From the NCBI RefSeq assembly GCF_030646155.1, contig NZ_JAUTDN010000009.1, forward strand, positions 1 to 64,000: 64,000 bases of DNA, written 5' to 3'. Origin of the DNA: Conexibacter sp. CPCC 205762. GTDB taxonomy: Bacteria > Actinomycetota > Thermoleophilia > Solirubrobacterales > Solirubrobacteraceae. The position numbers and the translations under genes are program-made. Positions 39,210 through 47,778 of the stretch are shown here, piece after piece. Each line of letters opens with the position of its first letter. Position 1 is the stretch's first letter. The notes under the pieces were generated by a model. That model was not told the DNA's origin and did not search any database. It saw only the letters and a list, made by a program, of their open reading frames with translations.

Positions 39210-41798
39210 TTAGGGTCCCGACGGCCGAACGGTCACGGTCGTCCGCCGGCTGGAGCCTGTGACGAAGGGATAGAGACCCTGGCGGGAGACCTCGGCGACG
39301 AACTCGTATCGGGTCGTGACGGTCGTCGACGTGAACCGGTAGGTCGCGGTGTAGTGGCCGGTTCGGTCGGTGCGCACGACGTTGAACTTCTTCCACTGCC
39401 CGCCGGGGTAGCGGGCTCTGAGCGTGACGAGCACGCCGCTCTTCGGGAGGCCTTGGCGGCCGACGGTGCCGGTGAAGCGGACCTTGTTGCCGTTGCGGGC
39501 CGCTCGCGGCGCAACCCGCAGCGACACGACGGCCCGTGTGTTGGCCGTGATCGTGTTGCTTGAGCTGTAGGTCCGCGAGTCCGCAAACGCGAAGTAGACG
39601 AATCTAATCCGCCGACTGGGGCCCTTGGGCAGGATGTAGACGAACATGCCGGCCTTCGTCGTCACGACGCCTGTCTTCGCGACCCACCGGCCACCGGGCA
39701 GTTGCCAGGCAGTGACCAGCTTGGCGCCGCCGATCGCCTTTCCGGACGCGTTCACAAGCCGGCCGCGGACGACCTGCCGTTGGGCGAACCGTCCCGTCAC
39801 CGTCGCCACCTGACGCCTCGCCTTGCCTGTGCCGATCTCGAACAACGCTCGGCCGCGGGCGTTCTCCGACGCGCCCGTCCCGTTGGACGCATGACCAGGT
39901 CCAGCGATCGGATTCGTCAACCCGAGGATGTCGAACGAGGGCGTTGAGGGAGACCGTCCGCTTGGGCCCAACGGGTTGGCGGTGTCGGGGTTCCTGGTGC
40001 CGTCGTCGCCGACGGGTCGTCTCTCGGTTCCGGTGTCTCTCCCGGTCGCGTCGTTGGCGGCCGCGATCGCGCCGGTGGCAGGTGTCCGGGCCGACGCGGT
40101 GCCGAAGGCGTTGGCGGCTGACACCTCGGCGATGAGGTGCTTGCCGACGTCGGCAGCCGTCACGGTGTAGGTGGCGGACGCGCCGCTGGCGATCGGCTCG
40201 CAGCCTCCGCCGGCAGTTGCGCATCGCAGGAACCGGGTCGACGTGTTGACGGCTGGCCCCACCCAGGTGCCGGGGAGGGCGGTCAGGCGGTCACCGGGTC
40301 TGGGTGCTGCGATCGGCGAGTCGGTGGTCCAATCGGGCGAGCGCGTGCTCCGTGGGGTCGGATCGGTGATGCCGTCCTGGTCGGCGACGATCTTCGTCGG
40401 GGTGCTGAAAGCCGCCAGCGTCCCCTGGCTGTTCGTTCCTGTCACCTTCAGCGTGAGACGGTGGTAGGCATCTGCGGCGATCGGCGTGTAGGTCGATGTC
40501 GTCGCGCCTTGGATCGGGACACAGGTGGCGAGGTCGCTCTCCTCGGTGGCCGTCGCGGGGCACCGCAGCCACTGCAGGGTGAGGCTTGGGGTCGGAGCGC
40601 CCGCCCAGGTCCCGGAGCTGCTCGTCAGCTCGGCCCCCACCGTCGGCGTGCCGGCGGTTGTCGGCCGGGCCGAGTGCGTCGGCGGCTGGAGGTTGTCGAT
40701 CTCGGCTCTGCGGTTGAGCGCCGTGGTCTGGTTGCCGCTTGCGTCCTCGACGAGCACGCGAATCGCGTGGATGCCTTCCGGCGCTTTGGTGGTGTCGAAC
40801 GTGACGTTGCCGCTGCCGACGCTGAGCTTGCACGGCACGGCGCTGCTGAAGACGTAGTCGTCGGTGGAGGAGAGCGTGGCGCAGCGGCCGGCGTTGGTGT
40901 CGATGACCTTGCGCTCGATGACGTTGCCGTCGACCTCGAGCACGGCCCGGTAGATGCCGCTGCCGACGTCTGTCGCGGTGAAGGCGACCCCTTCGGTGCC
41001 TCTGAGCACCGTCTCGGTGGCGAGCGAGCCGCTGACGTTGGTGACGGTCGCGTCAGAGGTGTCGAAGAGCGACATGCGCCCGCCGTAGATCCGGTACTCC
41101 CAGGCTCGGTTGGTGCCCCAGTCGCAGGTCGTTGCGTTGGCGACGCATGCGGCTGTGATCGTCCAGCCCGCCTTCGGCGCGACCTTGAGGTCGACGCGGT
41201 TCTCGGCGGGGAACGAGCTTGTCGTCACTCCGCGTCTGGTGACGTTGCCGGCGAACCAGTCGCCGCGCTCGGTCAGGTGCGCGGGCTCCGCCCAGATGTT
41301 GCTGGGTTCGCTGCCGGCGTTCTGGTTGATCGCGAGGTAGCCGTTGTTCGGTGCGTAGTTCCAGAGGGCGCGATAGATCGTGCCGGCTCTGAGCTCCAAT
41401 CCTGCCGGCACGGCGTAGTGGATGGTGGTGTAGGTCCCGACGGCGTAGCTGCCGGCCGAGGCGCTGATGCCGATGCCCTCGTTCGAGAGGGGGTAGCGCT
41501 GCGGGCACGACGAGATGCTGTTGGCGAGGTTCCAGCGGGAGTTGTTGTGCGCGATCTCGATCTCGACGGGAAGTCCGCCGCCGACGCCTCTCGTCGTCAC
41601 GGGGTCCGAGCAGAGGACCTGTGTAAACGCGCCGCCGGCAGCCGAGGCGCTCGGCGCCGCGCCGGCAGACGCGATCAGCGCGACCGCGACGCCTCCCGTC
41701 AGCCTCCGCAGGAAGCCGTTGCTGCGGCGCTTGGGCGGGCGCGTGTCCGCTCCTGGCTTGTTGTGGTCGTGCTGGCCCGCGTGGTTGCGACGTTGCAT
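39210..41798 (-). CDS. Large secreted Ig-like repeat protein
   Basis: This protein is about 862 residues from ATG 41798 (GAAAGGGA upstream); an ATG at 41963 overlapping the previous stop (ATGA) would add 55 residues. The signal peptide is FLRRLTGGVAVALIASAGAA. Then follow a domain with LPVEIEIAHNNS, a region like bacterial Ig/stalk repeats (TFDTTKAPEGIHAIRVLVED), two repeats of the PTVGAELTSSSGTWAGAP / RPGDRLTALPGTWVGP type, and C-terminal beta-sandwich repeats (GKVRFTGTVG-like, GQWKKFNVVRTDRTGHYTAT). No sortase motif. Probably surface-exposed or secreted; function unknown. Confidence 0.75.
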   Translation of the reverse strand: MQRRNHAGQHDHNKPGADTRPPKRRSNGFLRRLTGGVAVALIASAGAAPSASAAGGAFTQVLCSDPVTTRGVGGGLPVEIEIAHNNSRWNLANSISSCPQRYPLSNEGIGISASAGSYAVGTYTTIHYAVPAGLELRAGTIYRALWNYAPNNGYLAINQNAGSEPSNIWAEPAHLTERGDWFAGNVTRRGVTTSSFPAENRVDLKVAPKAGWTITAACVANATTCDWGTNRAWEYRIYGGRMSLFDTSDATVTNVSGSLATETVLRGTEGVAFTATDVGSGIYRAVLEVDGNVIERKVIDTNAGRCATLSSTDDYVFSSAVPCKLSVGSGNVTFDTTKAPEGIHAIRVLVEDASGNQTTALNRRAEIDNLQPPTHSARPTTAGTPTVGAELTSSSGTWAGAPTPSLTLQWLRCPATATEESDLATCVPIQGATTSTYTPIAADAYHRLTLKVTGTNSQGTLAAFSTPTKIVADQDGITDPTPRSTRSPDWTTDSPIAAPRPGDRLTALPGTWVGPAVNTSTRFLRCATAGGGCEPIASGASATYTVTAADVGKHLIAEVSAANAFGTASARTPATGAIAAANDATGRDTGTERRPVGDDGTRNPDTANPLGPSGRSPSTPSFDILGLTNPIAGPGHASNGTGASENARGRALFEIGTGKARRQVATVTGRFAQRQVVRGRLVNASGKAIGGAKLVTAWQLPGGRWVAKTGVVTTKAGMFVYILPKGPSRRIRFVYFAFADSRTYSSSNTITANTRAVVSLRVAPRAARNGNKVRFTGTVGRQGLPKSGVLVTLRARYPGGQWKKFNVVRTDRTGHYTATYRFTSTTVTTRYEFVAEVSRQGLYPFVTGSSRRTTVTVRPSGP

Positions 41799-41959
41799 CG
41801 GTCCCTTTCGGTCGCGCGCGTCTCTCTGGCGCGTGGGTGTGAAGATGGCCGGCGCGTCCTCGCCAAGGAGACGACCGGTCGTGGGTTGTGCTGTGCCACC
41901 TGCAGCCGTTGAGCCGGCTGCGTCGCGTGCCCGCTGCAGCGCGAGCGTCCAGGGCGTCG

Positions 41960-44854
41960 TCATCGCCGAGCCCCCGGTCTCAGGTCGACACGAACGTCGC
42001 CTCCGGTGCGTGCGGCGAACCTTCCGGCGGCGCCGACGGCGGTTCGGAGGACGAGCTGGGGTCCGCCGGCGTGCCGCCGTGGCGTCGCCGCGCGCACTCG
42101 CCAACGGCCATCGGCTGCGACTCTGGCGGTCGCGAGCCGCACCCACCGCATGTCGGATGCGAGGTAGTCGACCCCGAGGGTCCGTGCGGCGCCGTGCATG
42201 GTGCCGTGGAGTTGGACGCTCGCGTCGGTTGCGTGACCGACGAGCGTTGCGACGCCCTGGATCGTCAGCCGCGCGTCGAGCTTGGCCGGCTCGTGGGACG
42301 CGTTGCCCGCGAACGTCAGCGTCACCACGCGAGTGCCGCGGCGCGCGTTCGACTCGATCCGGACGCGGCCGCGTCGATCTGTCGTGGTCGTAGTGAATCG
42401 GGTGCCGTCGCGGACGGTGATCGGGGCGTTGGGGAGTGCTGCGCCAGCGTCGTCGACGAGCCACGCCGACCACCGGGCCGATCTGTCTGCCCGCGCGACG
42501 ACGTGTGCCGTCGGCGCTGCGCTGAAGCGGCAGGTCCGGCCCTTCACGATCGCTCGTCCGCGGCCGCTGTCGAGCCCGAGCACGACCAGTGCGCTCCCGT
42601 CTGCGGCGCGAGCGGTGACCCGTCGCGGCGACTGCCCGAGCCAAGTGACGGGCGCTCTGCTGCGTGCGATCCCGAGCAGCGCGCCGCGACCATCGCGGAC
42701 GGCCACACCGTCGGGCCGTGTCTGGAGCTGGAGCACCACGCGCCGGCCGGCGAGCACGCGAGCGCCGCCGGGGAGCGTCCCGTCGACGCCCAAGTGACCG
42801 TGTGCGGGCAAGTGCACCCGCAGCTCTCTGACGCAACGAGCACGTGGCGCGGTACTGCTGAGGATGCTGGCGACCGCAGGCCGCTTGCCGGCGGCGAGCG
42901 GCCCGACGGGAGCGGCACCTTCCGGCGGAAGGGCAGCCAGCGCCACGATCTCCTCGCCGGTGGGCGGGTCCTCCGAATCGGCGGGCTCTCTGGCCTGCGG
43001 GTCGTCGATGATGAGGACCGGGTCCGTGACGGCCGTCGCATTTCCGCCGGAGTTGCTGGCGACGATCTCGGCGCGGACGGCGCTTCCGATGTCCGATCGA
43101 TTTGAGATGTAGGTGCGGTCGTCGGCGCCGTCGATCGCGACGCAACCGGTTCCGCGGTCGTTGCATCGCTGCCATTGGACGCCGACGGTCAGGTTCGGGG
43201 TGCCGTCCCAGGCGTCGCCGCCGACGTCGAGCGTCTCCCCTGCCGCGACCGCCGCTCTCAGGGCGGCACCGGGCGGCGGCGGCAGCGTTCTGCCCGCCGG
43301 CGCCGTCGTGCGCGGCGGAGCGATCAGCACGGGTGGCCGGGCCTGCACGACGTCGCTGGGAGCTGACCGCTCTGCACGCTCGCCACCCGCGTTGCGGGCA
43401 ACGACGGTGACGCGGAACGTCGCGCCAACGTGCTCGGGTCTCAGCTGGACCGTGTCGCCGACGGCGTCGCTGAGCGGCGTGCAGCCCGTGCCGGCTCGGT
43501 CGCAGATCCACCATTGGCGCTCGACGATGGCCGGCGCTGGAACACCGGTCCAGCTGCCCTCGTCGCTGGTGAGCCGCTCACCTTCGAGCGCGGATCCCGT
43601 GACGCCGGGCGCGAGCGTCGCCACGGGCGGGGACGCGAGCCGGCTGCTCCCAGCTGCGACCGGAGGGCCGATGTTGCCCGCCTCGTCCTCCAGCGCGATC
43701 GCGGTGGGCCACTCACCGGGCGCCGGCACAGCGCGACCGAGGACCGCCGTGATGTCGCCGCCGGCGACGCGGTCCGTCTCGCAGGTGGTGGTGTTCGCGT
43801 CGCAGCGCGTGATGTGCGCGGCGACGATGGGTGATCCGTCGCCTGGATTGGTCCAGCGGAGGTCGAAGGCGTTCGTCGTCGTCCAGGCGTTGGGGCTCAG
43901 GCTGGGGGTCGTCGGCGTGTCGCCGTGGTTGTCGGTGCGGAACGTCGTTCTCTTTTGAGTTGCGTTGCCGCTGGCGTCGACGGCCTCGATCGTCAGCTCG
44001 TGCTCACCACCGGCCAGCAGGCCGGTGTCGATCGTCGCGGTCGTCACGGCTCTCTCGCCACACCAACGACCCGCCTGCCACTGGTGATCGCACGTCGCGT
44101 CGCTGGTCGACGGGATCGTTCTGCCGTCGACCACCACCGCCGTGTGCTCGATGCCAAGGCCGCCGACGTCCTCGGCGCGGATGCTGATCGCCTGTCTTCC
44201 GCGCAGCCATCTCGTCGGGGCGGTCAGTGGGCTCCCGGTAGCCGAGCTCTCCACGAGGACCGGCGCTCTCGGATCGTTGACCGTCACCGTCATGCGGCTC
44301 GCTCTCCACAACCATTGCGAGCTCGTGACCGTGCAGGGAGATCCGTAGCAGTGCGCCTCCCACGCGACGCGTCGCGTATCGGCGGGGATCGAGACCGACT
44401 TGTCGGTCGCAGAGAACGCTCTGCATTCGGTCTGCGTGTTGCAGCCGGCAACGATCGGCTGAACGTTGCTGTCGTTGAACGCGATCGCACGCAGATGCCA
44501 ACCGGGCCCGATCGCCGGATTGGTGGTCCACGTGCCGACCACACCGCTGAGCGTCGCTGCGGGAAACGGGCTGACGATTTCGAGGCGGGCTGAACCGTCC
44601 CACGCGATATCGCCGATGCCGCTGGTCTTCAGCTGCACCCCGTCGACGGCTTCCGCGCACGTCGCGGGGATGTCGAACGCGAAGTACGGCTCCAGATACC
44701 AGTTCAACCCTCCCGTCCACATGTCGGCGGGGTTGAGGACCGCCGAGGCCATCTCGCAGGCGCCAACGTCGATGGTGCCGGCCCTCGCCGCAGGCGCGGT
44801 CATCGCGCCGCTGGCCGCCAGTGCCACGATCGCCAGGAGCAAGCCGAGCAGCAT
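41960..44854 (-). CDS. Large secreted Ig-like repeat protein, coupled to the next
   Basis: This protein is 964 residues from ATG 44854, which begins directly with a signal peptide (MLLGLLLAIVALAASGAMTA). It contains the same repeat types as the gene downstream: VTGSALEGERLTSDEGSWTG, LDVGGDAWDGTPNLTVGVQW and a TVNDPRAPVLVESSATG stalk; the C-terminus has carboxypeptidase-regulatory-like ITVRDGTRFTTTTTDRRGR and YLASDMRWVRLA beta domains. The ribosome site at 44854 is poor; a very good one (GAGGAGG) serves ATG 45229, but the extra 125 residues are Arg-rich and low in GC at third positions. Function unknown. Confidence 0.7.
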   Translation of the reverse strand: MLLGLLLAIVALAASGAMTAPAARAGTIDVGACEMASAVLNPADMWTGGLNWYLEPYFAFDIPATCAEAVDGVQLKTSGIGDIAWDGSARLEIVSPFPAATLSGVVGTWTTNPAIGPGWHLRAIAFNDSNVQPIVAGCNTQTECRAFSATDKSVSIPADTRRVAWEAHCYGSPCTVTSSQWLWRASRMTVTVNDPRAPVLVESSATGSPLTAPTRWLRGRQAISIRAEDVGGLGIEHTAVVVDGRTIPSTSDATCDHQWQAGRWCGERAVTTATIDTGLLAGGEHELTIEAVDASGNATQKRTTFRTDNHGDTPTTPSLSPNAWTTTNAFDLRWTNPGDGSPIVAAHITRCDANTTTCETDRVAGGDITAVLGRAVPAPGEWPTAIALEDEAGNIGPPVAAGSSRLASPPVATLAPGVTGSALEGERLTSDEGSWTGVPAPAIVERQWWICDRAGTGCTPLSDAVGDTVQLRPEHVGATFRVTVVARNAGGERAERSAPSDVVQARPPVLIAPPRTTAPAGRTLPPPPGAALRAAVAAGETLDVGGDAWDGTPNLTVGVQWQRCNDRGTGCVAIDGADDRTYISNRSDIGSAVRAEIVASNSGGNATAVTDPVLIIDDPQAREPADSEDPPTGEEIVALAALPPEGAAPVGPLAAGKRPAVASILSSTAPRARCVRELRVHLPAHGHLGVDGTLPGGARVLAGRRVVLQLQTRPDGVAVRDGRGALLGIARSRAPVTWLGQSPRRVTARAADGSALVVLGLDSGRGRAIVKGRTCRFSAAPTAHVVARADRSARWSAWLVDDAGAALPNAPITVRDGTRFTTTTTDRRGRVRIESNARRGTRVVTLTFAGNASHEPAKLDARLTIQGVATLVGHATDASVQLHGTMHGAARTLGVDYLASDMRWVRLATARVAADGRWRVRAATPRRHAGGPQLVLRTAVGAAGRFAARTGGDVRVDLRPGARR

Positions 44855-45702
44855 GCTGGTCGGCCGGTGGCGCGATCGAGCGGCCGCAGGAAATGGGTCC
44901 GCCGAGCCGTTGTTCAGCGCAGTGCGCTTGAGCCGTCCGCGGCTGTCTCGCGACGCCCGCACTGCGGTTCGTGTGCGTCTGCGTGGGATCGCGCTCGGTC
45001 GCTGAAGCCGCTCCTCAACTCCGAGCCGGCTCACGGACGGCGCGACTCGACCAATCGCGGGGCCTGCCGCCCGCAACCACATGCGCAAGCGGGCCGCGCC
45101 AGGTCCGTCGGCGGCCGGCCGTCGCGTGCGCGCATCGCCACCGCGTTCGTCGGGAAGGCGCAGGCGCCAAGTTCGCCCGTCGCAAGTCCGGTTCCAGGTA
45201 TCGTCTGCTGTTCCGCTGGCTTCGGCCATCGGAACCTCCTCAATTGAGCGCACGAAAGCGCGTTTGGTTGACGTGACGACCGCCTCGCCCTCAGAAAGCC
45301 ACGGCGGTCGTCGCACGGGATGACTCGCAGCACCCGCCACGAGTCCAGTCATCTCTGTTCACTTAACCGACCGCAGAAGCGGCAGCGACCGACGCGTCCG
45401 ACGCGTCGCTTGATAGCGCGCACGTGCAGAGGCAGAGGCAGGCTTCACGCCTCCCTGCGGACGATCTAAGTGCCTGCTGTGGGCCTACCTCCCTCGGACT
45501 GGTGCAGTCGATCAGCGAACGCGACTTCGCGAACGACGAGACCTACGCGCCCCTTCCAACCAACTCGGCAGTCAAGCAGCCTTGAGCAAAGTTGCCAATC
45601 CCTGCGTGTAGGTATTGGACACATGTTTGTCGTTCTCACCAAGACGCTGTTGTTTACAGTGAATGTGCCGAGTAGACACTGAGCTGCGTCACCGTTGCGC
45701 TC
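44855..45702. other. Upstream region of the Ig-like genes; possible N-terminal extension
   Basis: From 45229 down to 44855 the frame of the large secreted protein stays open behind a strong GAGGAGG site, but the sequence reads as Arg-rich and non-native; another frame contains a PACACGCGRQAPRL zinc-ribbon-like stretch. From 45230 to 45702 no gene is supported; the composition is lower in GC and a promoter is likely. Confidence 0.35.
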
Positions 45703-45996
45703 TCATGATCGGACGTCGTGCGCCGTCGGCAATTCGACCCGAGTGAGAGTTCCTGCGCTCGCTGACGCGCCCGCCACTGGCGCGACGTCCCGGCGCTCCA
45801 GCGATCCAGCGCCGCACGCCCCGACAGCGAGGAGAGCACCGGCGACGACGAGGCCCGGCAACGGGGCGTGGGCCGCCACCCACGCGCTGATGCGCCGCCA
45901 CCCGCGTCGGCGAGCGCGACGAGTCCGCGGAGGGATCGGCGTGGGTTGGACCGCCGCGCGTGAGATGCGTCCGAGTCGGCTGGCGCGAAGGGGCAT
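45703..45996 (-). CDS. Small probable lipoprotein with basic N-terminus
   Basis: This 97-residue protein starts at ATG 45996 with AAAGGAA six bases upstream. A long Arg-rich cytoplasmic part (RRARRRGWRRISAWV) precedes a hydrophobic segment LPGLVVAGALLAVGAC whose VGAC end resembles a lipobox, and about 35 outside residues follow. It could be a lipoprotein or a single-pass membrane protein. Function unknown. Confidence 0.5.
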   Translation of the reverse strand: MPLRASRLGRISRAAVQPTPIPPRTRRARRRGWRRISAWVAAHAPLPGLVVAGALLAVGACGAGSLERRDVAPVAGASASAGTLTRVELPTAHDVRS

Positions 45997-46145
45997 CGGA
46001 CGTTCCTTTCGATGGGCCGCCGCACCGTCGCGCCCGCCGTGACCTGCTGCGGGCCACGCCCACAACCAGACGCCGAGCACCTCACCGACGAGCGGTAGGC
46101 GTCGCGAAGTCCGGGGAGGGAGCGGCGCTGAGCGAGAGACACGGA

Positions 46146-46508
46146 GTGATCCGGAACAGAGCGGAAGTCGAGGACTGGATGGCGAATGTCGTCAGAAGTC
46201 GCCTGGTTCTACCCCCCCAATCGCTGTCCGGGCCGCCGCCTGCTTCCTGGCTTCCCGCCCGCGCCGCCGCTTCAGCCCCCGAGGACGGTCAGCTGCTGAT
46301 CGCCAGGGTCTTGACGCTTGACCTGGTCCATTCGATCGACACACGCACTCTGCTCCAACGACTCCGTGCCTTGGACCGCGTCGAGCGCGAGCTCGTGCTC
46401 GACGGAATCGCTTCGTGGCAGACGAACACGAGCCGCGACGAGCGCGCCCGATGGAAGGAGCGCGAGCACGCCGCGCGAGTGCAGCGCGTCAGGACCGCTC
46501 TCGCCTAA
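46146..46508 (+). CDS. Small helical protein of unknown function
   Basis: This 120-residue reading frame starts at GTG 46146 (ATG 46179 is the alternative). The second half is helical and coherent: LLIARVLTLDLVHSIDTRTL, then LRALDRVERELVLDGIASWQ and an Arg/Glu-rich end. No family recognised. It is divergent from the small lipoprotein, sharing a 150-base promoter region. Confidence 0.45.
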   Translation: MIRNRAEVEDWMANVVRSRLVLPPQSLSGPPPASWLPARAAASAPEDGQLLIARVLTLDLVHSIDTRTLLQRLRALDRVERELVLDGIASWQTNTSRDERARWKEREHAARVQRVRTALA

Positions 46509-46663
46509 CGTCCCCGTGGCGGCGAGTTACCTCGTCGGTTCCGGTGCGTGTCGCGGCCGACCCGCACCGATCCAGCTATCCAGACCTGTTCCATCCCGGC
46601 CCCCCCGGAGGAGGACGAGCGTCCCGACCGAGGACCGGGCTCTCGGATCGTGGGCCATTCTCG

Positions 46664-47053
46664 TCAGTATTCCGGGTAGCAGGCGTTCGAGCCGCCGACG
46701 AAGCCCATTGTGATGCGTGCTGAGCCACGGGTCAGCAGCACCTGGGCCGTGTTCGACGGCCGAACCAGTCGGCCGGTTCGCGTGACGCTCCAGCCCGGGT
46801 GGGCGCCGGCGTTGACGCAACGGGCTGCGAGACGTCGCGCAGTGCGGCAGCTTGCGTTGGTCGCCCGGATGCCGACCGCGGCACCGGTCCCAGCGTGGTT
46901 GGCGACCTGCTTGCACGGGTGGCTGCGAGCCGCCGTGGCGTCGCTCGCGTCAAGCAGCGCGGCGGGGCACGCGAGCGAGGCGACCAGACACAGCAGGGTG
47001 CGGATTCGTCTCACCGTCGGGCTCCTTGGTGCGGGTGTCGAGGTGGCGCTCAT
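46664..47053 (-). CDS. Small secreted cysteine-containing protein
   Basis: This 129-residue exported protein starts at ATG 47053, overlapping the previous stop (ATGA). The signal peptide region is IRTLLCLVASLACPAALLDA. The mature part has four or five cysteines (HPCKQ, NASCR, ARCVN, NACYPEY), suggesting disulfides, and a GIRATNASCRTARRLAARC stretch. It forms an operon with the next secreted protein. Function unknown. Confidence 0.6.
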   Translation of the reverse strand: MSATSTPAPRSPTVRRIRTLLCLVASLACPAALLDASDATAARSHPCKQVANHAGTGAAVGIRATNASCRTARRLAARCVNAGAHPGWSVTRTGRLVRPSNTAQVLLTRGSARITMGFVGGSNACYPEY

Positions 47054-47586
47054 TCGCACCAGCGCTTCCAGATGATCAGGCGACTCACTCGGCCGCCGGA
47101 CGTCTGTGCGATCACAGCTGGGAAGCGGCCGACCGAGCAGTCGCTGCGGTGGAACGCGAAGCCGTAGCCGGTCACGCCGCCGCAGAGCTGCCGGGTGCAG
47201 CGATGCGGCGACGACCGAGCGGCGCGCCGGTCGCTCACGCCTGGGCCAACACCGTCTGGCGTGCGCCAGCGCCGGGTCGTCACGACCGCGCGGTTGAAGA
47301 GGCCGGTGCGGCACGGGTTGCCGGCATCATCGTCGAAGACGACGAAGTCTGCCGTGAGACCGAGGCCCCGCCACCGTTTTGTGCAGTTCCACTCGCTCTC
47401 GCGGACGGTGCGCGTTGGCGCGCCGAAGGCGGTCTCGATGCGCGCTGCGTCGCCGGCGCCGTCATCGACGAAGACGCCCAGGCGGGCGTGTTCGAGCCCG
47501 AGCCCTACGGTCAACGGCTCAGCGGCGCTCGCCGTCGCAGGCGCGGACGCGAACAGAGCGAACAAAAACAACGAAAACAGGCGCAT
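47050..47586 (-). CDS. Small secreted protein of unknown function
   Basis: This 178-residue protein starts at ATG 47586 with a signal peptide (LFSLFLFALFASAPATASA). The mature part includes GLGLEHARLGVFVDD, WNCTKRWRGLGLTADFVVFD, CRTGLF, RCTRQLCGG and SDCSVGRFPAV, with six or so cysteines. The WRGLGLTADFVVFD segment recurs in exported actinobacterial proteins of unknown role. Operon with the cysteine-containing protein downstream. Confidence 0.6.
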   Translation of the reverse strand: MRLFSLFLFALFASAPATASAAEPLTVGLGLEHARLGVFVDDGAGDAARIETAFGAPTRTVRESEWNCTKRWRGLGLTADFVVFDDDAGNPCRTGLFNRAVVTTRRWRTPDGVGPGVSDRRAARSSPHRCTRQLCGGVTGYGFAFHRSDCSVGRFPAVIAQTSGGRVSRLIIWKRWCE

Positions 47587-47778
47587 CGGGGTGATGCTAC
47601 GTCGCCGTCGTGTGCCGCGCGCCGGTACGAGCCTCCGGGGCGAATCCTCAGGAACTCGTTGCCTGTACGAGCCGACGCGGACCCCGAAGCTGCGCGTCCG
47701 AACCGAAGGCACGCCGGTGGAGTCCGCCGCTGTCCGCCGGGGCGCCACGTCGGCGATCGCGCGTTCCGCGCCGTTCGC

